A stretch of DNA of 64,000 nucleotides from an uncultured Faecalibacterium sp. (lineage in GTDB: Bacteria; Bacillota; Clostridia; Oscillospirales; Ruminococcaceae): assembly GCA_900540455.1 (NCBI GenBank), contig UQGD01000004.1, positions 1 to 64,000 of the forward strand, in the 5' to 3' direction. Numbering within the stretch: the first letter of the stretch is position 1; every line of letters begins with the position of its first letter. The translations under genes were made by a program, and so were the position numbers. Shown one piece after another: positions 16,085 through 24,793 of the stretch. Below the pieces are notes generated by a model that worked only from the letters and a program-made list of their open reading frames with translations, had not been told where the DNA came from and made no database searches.

Positions 16085-17206
16085 ATGAAAGACTATTTTG
16101 CAGTACAAAACCTCTCGGTAGGCTACCATGGCAAAGCACTGATCCGGGATATTGATTTTGCGATCAAAAAAGGTACGATCCTGACCCTGATCGGGCCAAA
16201 CGGAGCGGGCAAATCCACCATTCTTAAAACCATTACCGGGCAGCTGCCTGCCATAAGCGGCCGTGTCCTGGTGGATGGACAGGATATGATGCGCTGGTCC
16301 CCCCGGGAGATGGCAAAGCAGGTGGCGGTGGTGCTGACCGACCGGGTCCGTCCGGAGCTTGTTACCTGTGCCGAGGTAGTGGCAATGGGGCGCTATCCCT
16401 ACACGAATCTTTTGGGGCGGCTGAGTGCGCAGGACATCCAGGCTGTGGAACAGGCCCTGCGTCAGGTCAATGGGTTGGAACTTGCGCAGCAGGATTTTTC
16501 TGCCCTTTCCGATGGTCAGCGGCAGAGGATCCTTTTGGCTAGAGCCATCTGCCAGGACCCGCAGATCCTTGTGCTGGACGAGCCTACGGCATACCTGGAT
16601 ATCAAACATAAGATCGAGCTTTTGGATATCCTGCGAAAAATGGCGCAGGAAAAGCAGGTCACGGTGATTTTGTCCCTGCATGAGATCGACCTGGCTGCAA
16701 AGCTCTCAGACCAGCTGCTTTGTGTTCAGGGGCAGACGATCCCTGCTTTTGGTCCGCCGGAAGAGATCCTGGAGCGCTGCCCGATGGAAAAACTCTATGA
16801 TATCACCCGTGGTTCCTACAATCCGCTGCTGGGGAGCGTGGAACTGGTCAAACCATCTGGTCCGCCAAAGGTGTTTGTGGTAGGCGGCGGGGGATGGGGC
16901 ATCCCGGTGTATCGAGAGCTGCAAAAAAGACAGATCCCCTTTGCGGCGGGGATCTTATTAGAAAACGATGTGGATTATCAGGTGGCGGCAAGGCTCAGCG
17001 ATCAGGTGGTCTGTGCCCCAGCCTACTGCCCCATGGAGCAGCAGCTGCTGCAAAAGGCGATGCAGCTGGCAGAAAGCTGCCGCTGTATCCTGGATGCCGG
17101 AACGCCCTTGGGCGCGCTGAACCAGCTGAATGGCCAGCTGCTGCAATGGGCCAGGGAACGGCAGATCCCGGTTTATACACCAGATCAGATCGGAGGTGTG
17201 CTGTGA
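16085..17206 (+). CDS. btuD: BtuD-type ABC ATPase with C-terminal extension domain
   Basis: 373 residues, about 120 longer than usual. Residues 1-245 are a FecE/BtuD ATPase: Walker A GPNGAGKST, signature LSDGQRQRILLARA and Walker B ILVLDEPTAYLD. From about residue 258 a separate domain begins (KVFVVGGGGWGIPVYREL...), a glycine-rich Rossmann-like start followed by roughly 110 residues of unknown role. Similar extensions are known on some archaeal and clostridial members but I cannot name a function. Its TGA overlaps the GTG start of cbiA. Confidence 0.82.
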   Translation: MKDYFAVQNLSVGYHGKALIRDIDFAIKKGTILTLIGPNGAGKSTILKTITGQLPAISGRVLVDGQDMMRWSPREMAKQVAVVLTDRVRPELVTCAEVVAMGRYPYTNLLGRLSAQDIQAVEQALRQVNGLELAQQDFSALSDGQRQRILLARAICQDPQILVLDEPTAYLDIKHKIELLDILRKMAQEKQVTVILSLHEIDLAAKLSDQLLCVQGQTIPAFGPPEEILERCPMEKLYDITRGSYNPLLGSVELVKPSGPPKVFVVGGGGWGIPVYRELQKRQIPFAAGILLENDVDYQVAARLSDQVVCAPAYCPMEQQLLQKAMQLAESCRCILDAGTPLGALNQLNGQLLQWARERQIPVYTPDQIGGVL

Positions 17207-18588
17207 TCCAACAAACGATCCCCCGTGTGGTTTTGGCGGGCACCCATAGCGGCTGCGGCAAAACAACGGTGATGTGCGCGCTGCTGCAGGCCTTTGCAGA
17301 CCGCGGGCTTCGGGTGGCATCCTTTAAGTGCGGGCCGGATTATATCGACCCTATGTTTCATAGCCGCATCATCGGCGCAAAAAGTTCCAATCTGGATTCG
17401 TTTTTCTTTTCAGCGGATACCAACCGCTATCTGTTGGGCAAAAATGCACAGGGCTGCGATCTCAGCATTGTGGAAGGTGTTATGGGCTTTTATGATGGCC
17501 TGGGGCTGACGGGCACCAGAGCCAGCACCTATGAAATGGCGCAGATCACCCATTCACCGGTGATCCTGGTGGTCAATGCCAGGGGGGCATCCCTCTCGGT
17601 GCTGGCCATGATCCAGGGATTCAAGACATTTTATCCCGACAGCGGGATTGCCGGCGTTATCCTCAACAACTGCTCGGCCATGGTTTACCCTGCATTGGCG
17701 CAGGCCATCACGCAGCGTTTTGGCAAAGCGCTGCGTCCGCTGGGATTTCTGCCTCCGTTGCCGGAGTGCGCAGTGGAAAGCCGTCATTTAGGCCTGGTGA
17801 CTGCGGCTGAGGTGAAAGATCTGCAGGCGAAAATGCAGCGCCTGGCGCAGCAGGCAGAAAAGACCATCGACCTGGATGCGGTGCTGTCTCTTTCACAGCA
17901 GGCGCCGCCGCTGACCTATGAGTCAGTACAGCTGCCGCATTTTGAGCAGCCGGTCCGTATTGCGGTGGCGCAGGACAGGGCGTTTTGCTTCTACTATCAG
18001 GACAGCTTGGATGTGCTGCGCAGGATGGGGGCAGAGCTGGTCCCTTTCAGTCCGCTGACGGATGCTACTTTGCCGGAAGATATACAGGGGCTGTATCTGG
18101 GCGGCGGTTATCCGGAACTTTACGCAGCACAGCTCAGTGACAATCTTTCCATGCGACAGTCGGTGGGCCGGGCACTGGCGCATAAACTGCCCTGTATTGC
18201 AGAATGTGGCGGTTTTATGTATCTGAACCAGGCCATTGGGCCGTATCCCATGGTGGGTCATCTGCCGGGCGTCTGCTTCGATACCAAAAAACTGACACGT
18301 TTTGGCTATATCACCCTGAAAGCCCAGACGTCTTGTCTGCTGTGCGAAACAGGGGAGGAGATCCCCGCCCATGAGTTCCATCACTGGGACTGTTCGCAGA
18401 ATGGCGCTGCTTTTTCCGCCCAAAAACCATCGGGCAAAAGCTGGGCCTGCGGTGCGGCAGATGCTTTTCTGTACGCCGGTTATCCCCATTTTCATTTTAT
18501 GGCAAACCTGAATTTTGCCAAAAACTTTTACCTTGCCTGCCTGAAGGAGAAAGAGCATGATCGAGACCATCAAACCTATGGAGATTGA
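17203..18588 (+). CDS. cbiA: Cobyrinic acid a,c-diamide synthase
   Basis: 461 residues. It amidates side chains a and c of cobyrinic acid using glutamine and ATP. The N-terminal dethiobiotin-synthetase-like domain has the P-loop AGTHSGCGKTT and KCGPDYIDPMFH. The C-terminal class I glutaminase-like domain has LYLGGGYPELYA and the nucleophile in AECGGFMYL. The start is a GTG at 17203, overlapping the btuD stop, with CGGAGGTG upstream. It overlaps cbiC by 32 bases. Confidence 0.92.
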   Translation: MIQQTIPRVVLAGTHSGCGKTTVMCALLQAFADRGLRVASFKCGPDYIDPMFHSRIIGAKSSNLDSFFFSADTNRYLLGKNAQGCDLSIVEGVMGFYDGLGLTGTRASTYEMAQITHSPVILVVNARGASLSVLAMIQGFKTFYPDSGIAGVILNNCSAMVYPALAQAITQRFGKALRPLGFLPPLPECAVESRHLGLVTAAEVKDLQAKMQRLAQQAEKTIDLDAVLSLSQQAPPLTYESVQLPHFEQPVRIAVAQDRAFCFYYQDSLDVLRRMGAELVPFSPLTDATLPEDIQGLYLGGGYPELYAAQLSDNLSMRQSVGRALAHKLPCIAECGGFMYLNQAIGPYPMVGHLPGVCFDTKKLTRFGYITLKAQTSCLLCETGEEIPAHEFHHWDCSQNGAAFSAQKPSGKSWACGAADAFLYAGYPHFHFMANLNFAKNFYLACLKEKEHDRDHQTYGD

Positions 18589-19180
18589 AAAACGCAGCTT
18601 TGCCATCATTACAGAGCTTTTGGGAGACCGAGTCTTTCCGCCGGAGCAGGAACCGATCATCAAACGGGTCATCCACACGACTGCGGATTTTGACTATGCC
18701 GATCAGCTGGCCTTTTCTGCAGATGCAGTGCAGTCCGGGTTGGAAGCACTGCGTCGGGGCTGTGATATCGTCACCGATACCCAGATGGCGAAAGCGGGGA
18801 TCAACAAAACCATCCTAGGCCGCCTGGGCGGGCAGGTGCACTGCTTTATGTCGGATGCGGATGTGGCAGCGGAAGCCCAGCGCCGGGGGATCACCCGTGC
18901 GATCGTTTCCATGGAAAAAGCAGCGGCGCTGCAAAAGCCGTGCATTTTTGCCATCGGCAATGCGCCCACAGCCCTGATCGAGCTGGACACGCTGATCCGG
19001 GATGGAAAACTGCATCCGGCTCTGGTCATCGGCGTGCCGGTGGGCTTTGTCAATGTGGTGGAGAGCAAAAACCTGATCCTGCGGTCCGGTGTGCCCTATA
19101 TCGTGGCCCAGGGCCGAAAAGGGGGCAGCAACGTGGCGGCGGCTATCTGCAATGCACTGCTGTACCAGATCACACGGTGA
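18557..19180 (+). CDS. cbiC: Precorrin-8X / cobalt-precorrin-8 methylmutase
   Basis: 207 residues, normal length. CbiC moves a methyl group from C11 to C12, giving cobyrinate. Family motifs are IKRVIHTTADFDYADQL near residue 35 (with the catalytic His), DTQMAKAGIN, AIGNAPTALIEL and the C-terminal GRKGGSNVAAAICNAL. AAGGAG lies nine bases before the ATG, inside the end of cbiA. Confidence 0.93.
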   Translation: MIETIKPMEIEKRSFAIITELLGDRVFPPEQEPIIKRVIHTTADFDYADQLAFSADAVQSGLEALRRGCDIVTDTQMAKAGINKTILGRLGGQVHCFMSDADVAAEAQRRGITRAIVSMEKAAALQKPCIFAIGNAPTALIELDTLIRDGKLHPALVIGVPVGFVNVVESKNLILRSGVPYIVAQGRKGGSNVAAAICNALLYQITR

Positions 19181-19184
19181 CACG

Positions 19185-20309
19185 ATGGAACAATACATTA
19201 CAAAAGGCGGCAAACGGCTGCGGCTGGGGTATACCACCGGGTCCTGCGCAGCGGCTGCTGCAAAGGCTGCTGCGTGGATGCTTCTGACCGGCCGTCGGAA
19301 AGAAAAGATCACGCTCATGACGCCCAAAGGGCTCCTGCTGGAACTCTGCGTGCGGGAGATCCGGATGCAAGAGGACTGTGTGTCCTGCGCCATTGAAAAG
19401 GATGGCGGAGATGACCCGGATATCACCAATGGGACCCTTGTTTTTGCGCAGGTCACCCCCATAGATTCCGGGATCTGCATTGACGGCGGGGAGGGCGTAG
19501 GGCGTGTCACCCGATGCGGTCTGGATCAGCCTGTGGGGGCGGCGGCGATCAACTCGGTGCCCCGGCGGATGATCCAGGAAAACGTGGAGGAGGTTTGCCG
19601 CCTGACCGATTATACCCGCGGGCTGCATATTCAGATATCCGTCCCCCAGGGGGAGCAGCTGGCCCGCAAAACCTTTAACCCCCGTCTTGGCATCCAGGGC
19701 GGGATCTCGATCCTGGGCACCACCGGCATAGTGGAACCGATGAGTGAAAAAGCGCTGGTGGATACCATCCGGGTGGAACTGCGTCAACGAAAAGCCAGCG
19801 GATGGGAGTATGTTCTGCTGACCCCTGGCAACTACGGCGCTGAGTATATCCGCACGGGGCTGCACCTGGACCCGGATACAGCGGTGCAGTCCTCGAATTT
19901 TATCGGAGATACATTGGACCTCTGCCAGGAATTTGGCTTTAAAGGGGCGCTGCTGGTGGGGCATATCGGCAAATTGGTCAAGATAGCCGGCGGGATGCTG
20001 AACACCCACTCACAGTATGGAGACTGCCGGATGGAGATCCTGGCGGCGCATGCTGCCGCCTGCGGGCTGTCTGCGGACAGCGTAAACGAGGTGCTGGGCT
20101 GTGTGAGCTGCGATGCGGCGCTGGATATTTTGCAGCGGCAGCAGCTGCTCCGCCCCGTGATGGACCGCATTGCCCGGCAGGTCGAGCAGCACCTTTTGCA
20201 CAGGAGCGCACCCATGGAGGTGGGGGCTATCCTGTTCTCAAAAGAATATGGGCTGCTGGCTAAAACACAACAGGCAGAGCAGCTTCTGCTGAAGATCAGA
20301 AAGGAGTAG
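19185..20309 (+). CDS. cbiD: Cobalt-precorrin-5B C1-methyltransferase
   Basis: 374 residues. CbiD methylates C1 of cobalt-precorrin-5B using S-adenosylmethionine. It carries the family start LRLGYTTGSCAAAAAKAA, DGGDDPDITNG near residue 65, GRVTRCGLDQPVG, and GHIGKLVKIAGGMLNTHS near residue 260. The ATG at 19185 follows the cbiC stop by four bases. The ribosome site is weak, so coupling to cbiC translation is likely. Confidence 0.93.
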   Translation: MEQYITKGGKRLRLGYTTGSCAAAAAKAAAWMLLTGRRKEKITLMTPKGLLLELCVREIRMQEDCVSCAIEKDGGDDPDITNGTLVFAQVTPIDSGICIDGGEGVGRVTRCGLDQPVGAAAINSVPRRMIQENVEEVCRLTDYTRGLHIQISVPQGEQLARKTFNPRLGIQGGISILGTTGIVEPMSEKALVDTIRVELRQRKASGWEYVLLTPGNYGAEYIRTGLHLDPDTAVQSSNFIGDTLDLCQEFGFKGALLVGHIGKLVKIAGGMLNTHSQYGDCRMEILAAHAAACGLSADSVNEVLGCVSCDAALDILQRQQLLRPVMDRIARQVEQHLLHRSAPMEVGAILFSKEYGLLAKTQQAEQLLLKIRKE

Positions 20310-20313
20310 AGCC

Positions 20314-21069
20314 ATGGTACATTTTGTTGGTGCAGGAAGCGGCGCAGTGGATCTGATCACGGTGCGGGGCGCCAGGCTTTTGCAGCAGGCGGATGTGATC
20401 ATTTATGCAGGGTCGCTGGTGAATAAACAGCTGCTGGAGATGGCAAAGGAGGGCTGCCAGCTCTACGACAGCGCACAGATGACCCTGGAACAGGTGATCG
20501 ATGCGATCGCTGCGGCAGAGGCTGCGGGCAAGACGACGGTGCGGCTGCATACCGGAGACCCCAGCATCTACGGCGCAGTCCGGGAACAATTTGACCAGCT
20601 TCTGAGCCGGGGCATTGCATACGATGTCTGTCCGGGGGTCAGCTCCTTCTGCGGGGCGGCGGCAGCGCTCAAAACGGAATATACGCTGCCGGATGTCAGT
20701 CAGACGGTGATCATCACCCGGGCGGCAGGCCGTACACCGGTGCCGGAGCGGGAGTCCATCCGTGCTTTGGCGGCCCATCAGGCTACCATGGTCCTGTTTT
20801 TAAGCACCTCGCTTACAAAGACCCTGCAGCAGGAGCTGCAGGCAGGGGGCTATCCCGGCACCACCCCCGCTGCGGTGGTGTATAAAGCGACCTGGCCGGA
20901 AGAGCGGATCTATCGCTGCACCGTGGAAACACTGCACAAGACCGTGACGGAAAACGGCCTGACCAAGACGGCCCTGATCGTGGTGGGAGAATGTATGGGA
21001 GAACGCTATCTTCGCTCGCTGCTGTACCATCCGGGCTTCAGCACCGGTTTTCGGGAGGCTTCGCAATGA
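20314..21069 (+). CDS. cbiF: Cobalt-precorrin-4 C11-methyltransferase
   Basis: 251 residues. A tetrapyrrole methylase with VHFVGAGSGAVDLITVRGARLL, IIYAGSLVN, LHTGDPSIYGAVREQ and PGVSSFCGAAAAL, the residues that set CbiF apart from CbiH and CbiL. It methylates C11 in the anaerobic pathway. AAAGGAG is five or six bases before the ATG. Its stop overlaps the cbiG start as ATGA. Confidence 0.93.
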   Translation: MVHFVGAGSGAVDLITVRGARLLQQADVIIYAGSLVNKQLLEMAKEGCQLYDSAQMTLEQVIDAIAAAEAAGKTTVRLHTGDPSIYGAVREQFDQLLSRGIAYDVCPGVSSFCGAAAALKTEYTLPDVSQTVIITRAAGRTPVPERESIRALAAHQATMVLFLSTSLTKTLQQELQAGGYPGTTPAAVVYKATWPEERIYRCTVETLHKTVTENGLTKTALIVVGECMGERYLRSLLYHPGFSTGFREASQ

Positions 21070-22085
21070 AAGCGGCCGTTTTTGCATACAGCCGCCTGGG
21101 CTGCAAAACAGCGGAAAGGGCGGCGGGTTATTTTTCCGGATACCAGCTGCGCATGTTTGCGCCCCAGCGTGTAAAGCCGGGGCATTTTTCGCTGCTTCCG
21201 CCCCATGACCCGGATTTTTATGGTCAGCAGTTTGCCTGGGCGGATGTTTTGCTCTTTGTAGGCTCCTGCGGCATTGCGGTGCGGCAGATCGCACCCCATG
21301 TCCGGGATAAGCGGACCGACCCCGCAGTACTGGTCATGGATGAAACAGCCGCCTTTGTGGTGCCTCTGCTGTCCGGACATATTGGCGGGGCAAACCGGCT
21401 GGCCGCCGGGCTTGCTGCTTTTATGGGGGCAGTCCCGGTGGTCACCACCGCCACGGATATCCATGGCCGTTTTTCTGTGGATGCCTGGGCGGCGCAAAAG
21501 GGATACAGCATCGGGGATATGGCGGCGGCCAAAAAGGTGTCGGCGGCAATTCTGGAAGGGAATGTGTCCTTTTGCAGTGAATTTCTCATCCGGGGCACCC
21601 TGCCCGGCGGTGTCGTTCTCCGGAACAGCGGTCCAGTCGGGATCTATGTGGGCGTGCATACAGCAGAACCCTTTGAGACCACGCTGCGGATCATCCCGCC
21701 GGTGATGCATCTGGGGGTCGGCTGCCGGCGGGGCATCAGCGCCCAGGCTATCCAGGAAACGGTGGAGCAGCTTTTGGCGGAAAACAGTTTGGACAAACGG
21801 GCCATCGGTATGGTGGGGTCGATCCAGCGGAAAGCAGACGAAGCAGGTTTGCTGGAATATTGCAAAAAGAATCGTTTTCCAGTCAAATTTTATACAGAGC
21901 AGGAGCTTTTGGCTGTGCCGGGAAGCTTTACGTCATCGGAGTTTGTGCGCTCTGTGACCGGGGTGGACAATGTGTGTGAACGGGCCGCTATGGTGGGGGC
22001 GTCCCGGCTTTTGGTGCGCAAAACAGCCAAGAATGGTGTGACTGCTGCCCTTGCAGCGGAAGAAATGGAGGTAACCTTTGGGTAA
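21066..22085 (+). CDS. cbiG: Cobalt-precorrin-5A hydrolase
   Basis: 339 residues. CbiG opens the delta-lactone of cobalt-precorrin-5A and releases acetaldehyde. It has the N-terminal region (DVLLFVGSCGIAVRQIAPHVRDKRTDPAV, PLLSGHIGGANRLA) and the C-terminal CbiG domain (LGVGCRRGIS...FYTEQELLAVPGSFTSSEFVRSVTGVDNVCERAA). The ATG at 21066 overlaps the cbiF stop, and its own stop overlaps the TTG start of cbiH. Confidence 0.92.
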   Translation: MKAAVFAYSRLGCKTAERAAGYFSGYQLRMFAPQRVKPGHFSLLPPHDPDFYGQQFAWADVLLFVGSCGIAVRQIAPHVRDKRTDPAVLVMDETAAFVVPLLSGHIGGANRLAAGLAAFMGAVPVVTTATDIHGRFSVDAWAAQKGYSIGDMAAAKKVSAAILEGNVSFCSEFLIRGTLPGGVVLRNSGPVGIYVGVHTAEPFETTLRIIPPVMHLGVGCRRGISAQAIQETVEQLLAENSLDKRAIGMVGSIQRKADEAGLLEYCKKNRFPVKFYTEQELLAVPGSFTSSEFVRSVTGVDNVCERAAMVGASRLLVRKTAKNGVTAALAAEEMEVTFG

Positions 22086-22809
22086 GGTATCTGTGGTAGG
22101 CATCGGGCCGGGCAGCTATGCCCATATGACCATACAGGCCGAGCAAACGCTGCGGTGCTGCGATGTGATCCTGGGCTATCAGGTCTATGTAGAGCTGGTG
22201 CGGGGGCGTTACCCGGACAAGGAGTTTGTATCGTCCCCTATGACAAAGGAGGCAGAGCGCTGCCGCATGGCTTTGGAGCTGGCGCGCAGCGGGAAAAATG
22301 TGGCGGTGGTATGCTCTGGCGACAGCGGCATCTATGGGATGGCAGCGCTGGTGTATGAGCTTCGGGGGGGAAACAGCACCCCGGAGATCGCCATTGTCCC
22401 AGGGCTGACGGCTGCCTGCAGCGGTGCGGCGCTGCTGGGTGCGCCCCTTACCCATGATTTTGCAGTGGTCAGTCTCAGTGACAGGCTGACCCCATGGCAG
22501 ACCATTGAAAAACGTCTGCTGGCTGCGGCAGAGGCCGATTTCGCTCTGGTTTTGTATAATCCTGCAAGCCATGGACGGCCGGATCACCTGCGCCGGGCCT
22601 GCAGCATCCTGCAGCAGGTGCTGCCGGCAGACCGCATCTGCGGCATCGCCCGCAATATCGGCCGTGAGGGAGAAAATGTACAGATCCTCTCCCTTGCAGA
22701 GCTTGCACAGGCAAAAGCAGATATGTTCTGCACGGTATTTGTTGGCAACAGCAGCACCCGGCTCATCAACCAGCGGATGGTAACACCAAGAGGATACCGC
22801 GATGTATAA
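22078..22809 (+). CDS. cbiH: Cobalt-precorrin-3 C17-methyltransferase
   Basis: 243 residues. A tetrapyrrole methylase that contracts the ring and methylates C17. Signatures are VVGIGPGSYAHMTIQAEQTL, VILGYQVYVELV, CSGDSGIYGMAALVYE and PGLTAACSGAALLGAPLTHDFAVVSLSDRLTPW, which is diagnostic for CbiH/CobJ. The start is TTG at 22078, supported by GGAGGT six bases upstream. It ends overlapping the ATG of the next gene. Confidence 0.92.
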   Translation: MGKVSVVGIGPGSYAHMTIQAEQTLRCCDVILGYQVYVELVRGRYPDKEFVSSPMTKEAERCRMALELARSGKNVAVVCSGDSGIYGMAALVYELRGGNSTPEIAIVPGLTAACSGAALLGAPLTHDFAVVSLSDRLTPWQTIEKRLLAAAEADFALVLYNPASHGRPDHLRRACSILQQVLPADRICGIARNIGREGENVQILSLAELAQAKADMFCTVFVGNSSTRLINQRMVTPRGYRDV

Positions 22810-24793
22810 GATCTGTGTGTTTGGCGGCACCACCGAGGGCCGCCGTCTGGTGGAGTTTTTATCGGCGCAGCCGGTGGCCGTGACCGTCTGTGTTGCTACG
22901 GAGTATGGAGAGGAGCTTTTGCTCCCGGCAGAAAATACGGTGGTCTCTGCCCGTCGGCTGCCCAAAGCGGAGATCCAGTCCATGCTGGCGTCGGGGGCGT
23001 ATGATCTGGTGGTGGATGCGACCCACCCCTATGCGGTCCATATCACGGACAGCTTGTTTGCAGCCTGCCAGGCGACGCATACAGAGTATCTGCGCCTGCT
23101 GCGGGAGGAAACAGCGCTGCCGCAGGATGCCCTTTTTGCAGCGGATGCTGCGCAGGCTGCGGACCTTTTGGATGCAGTGGAGGGCAATATCCTGCTTACT
23201 ACCGGCAGCAAGGACCTGGCAGAGTACAGCCGCATCCATGGGTTTGCGCAGCGGGTATTTGTGCGGGTGCTGCCTATGCCGCAGTCGCTGGCGGCCTGTC
23301 AGGCAGCAGGCGTAAAGCCTGCCAATATCCTGGCGATGCAGGGGCCTTTTTCTGCCGAGATGAACAAGGCGATGCTGCGTCAGTGCAAGGTCCGGTATCT
23401 GGTGACCAAAAACGGGGGCGCAGTGGGCGGCTTTCCTCAAAAGGTGGAGGCTGCCCGGCAGACCGACGTGACCTTGGTGGTGATCGGGCGGCCGGAGCAA
23501 AAACAGGGGATGTCCTATCCCCAGGTAATCCGCAGCTTATGCAAACGGTTCGGCCTGATGGCTAAGCCCCAGGTGACCGTAGTGGGCATCGGTCCAGGCA
23601 GTCCGGGCATGCTGACCCAGGCGGGCAGCGCAGCGATCCAGGCGGCGGACTGCTTGATCGGTGCAGACCGGATGCTGGAGGCAGCCGCCCATGCCGGGCA
23701 GGCGGTGTGTCCCGCCGTTTCCCCGGAAAAAATAGCGGCCTTTATAGCGGAACATCCGGAATACCAGCGGGTGGCGGTGGTGCTCTCCGGGGATGTGGGA
23801 TTTTTCAGCGGAGCCAAAAAACTGCTGCCCTTGCTGCAGGGCTATCCGGTGCAGGTCCTGCCGGGCATCAGCTCCCTGGTGTATCTCTGTGCCCGGCAGG
23901 GGATCTCCTATGAGGACGTGGTGACGGTCAGTCTGCATGGACGGAAGCATAACATTGCGGCGGATGTGCGGCGGCACCGCCGGGTATTTGCCCTGGTAGG
24001 GGGCGAAAACAGCGTCGATGCCCTCTGCGCACAGCTGACAGAGGCTGGGCTGGGCAGTGCAAAGCTGACCATTGGGGAAAGACTGAGCTACCCGGATGAG
24101 AAGATCACCCAGGGGACGGCGCAGGAGCTGTGCGGCGGTGTCTATGCGCCGCTGAGCGTGGTGCTGATAGAAAACTCGACCGCGTCGGTCGTGGTGACCC
24201 ATGGGATGCCGGACGAGGCGTTTTTCCGCAGCGCAGAGGGGGAAACGGTAGTCCCCATGACCAAAAGCGAGGTGCGGTCAGTAAGCTTGTCCAAATTGCA
24301 GCTGACCCGGGATGCAGTCTGCTGGGACATCGGAGCCGGTACCGGCTCCGTATCCATCGAGATGGCGCTGCAGGCAGAAGCGGGCTGGGTGTATGCTGTA
24401 GAGCAAAAAAGTGCGGCGGCAGAGCTGCTTCAAAAAAATGCGGAGAGGTGGGGCGCTGCAAATCTCTCCATCTGCATAGGGACGGCTCCTGACGCCTGCG
24501 GTCCGCTGCCTGCCCCGACCCATGTGTTTATCGGGGGCAGCGGCGGTCACCTGCGGGAGATCCTGTCCGCTGTGCTGGAAAAGAACCCCTATGCCCGGAT
24601 CGTGGCTACTGCTGTCACGCTGGAATCCATTGCAGAATGTACCGCCTGTATGGAAACATACGGCTTTGATCTTCAGGAGACGGTGCTGCTCAGTGCGGCA
24701 CGCAGCCGGCAGGCGGGGGCGTATCACCTGATGGCTGGGCAGAACCCGGTCTGCATTTTTACCATGCAGCGGATCGAGAGGTATACAGGATGA
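22802..24793 (+). CDS. cbiJET: CbiJ-CbiE-CbiT triple fusion (precorrin-6A reductase / C5,C15-methyltransferase / decarboxylase)
   Basis: 663 residues with three domains. Residues 1-250 are the NADH-dependent cobalt-precorrin-6A reductase CbiJ (VFGGTTEGRRLVEFL, VVDATHPYAVHIT). Residues 255-450 are the CbiE methylase (VTVVGIGPGSPGMLTQAG, VLSGDVGFFSGAKKLL, LPGISSLVYLCARQG). Residues 465-660 are the Rossmann methyltransferase/decarboxylase CbiT (MTKSEVRSVSLSKLQL, CWDIGAGTGSVSIEMAL, VFIGGSGGHLREIL). CbiE-CbiT (CobL) fusions are common; adding CbiJ at the front is less so. It overlaps cbiH and cbiB. Confidence 0.9.
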   Translation: MYKICVFGGTTEGRRLVEFLSAQPVAVTVCVATEYGEELLLPAENTVVSARRLPKAEIQSMLASGAYDLVVDATHPYAVHITDSLFAACQATHTEYLRLLREETALPQDALFAADAAQAADLLDAVEGNILLTTGSKDLAEYSRIHGFAQRVFVRVLPMPQSLAACQAAGVKPANILAMQGPFSAEMNKAMLRQCKVRYLVTKNGGAVGGFPQKVEAARQTDVTLVVIGRPEQKQGMSYPQVIRSLCKRFGLMAKPQVTVVGIGPGSPGMLTQAGSAAIQAADCLIGADRMLEAAAHAGQAVCPAVSPEKIAAFIAEHPEYQRVAVVLSGDVGFFSGAKKLLPLLQGYPVQVLPGISSLVYLCARQGISYEDVVTVSLHGRKHNIAADVRRHRRVFALVGGENSVDALCAQLTEAGLGSAKLTIGERLSYPDEKITQGTAQELCGGVYAPLSVVLIENSTASVVVTHGMPDEAFFRSAEGETVVPMTKSEVRSVSLSKLQLTRDAVCWDIGAGTGSVSIEMALQAEAGWVYAVEQKSAAAELLQKNAERWGAANLSICIGTAPDACGPLPAPTHVFIGGSGGHLREILSAVLEKNPYARIVATAVTLESIAECTACMETYGFDLQETVLLSAARSRQAGAYHLMAGQNPVCIFTMQRIERYTG

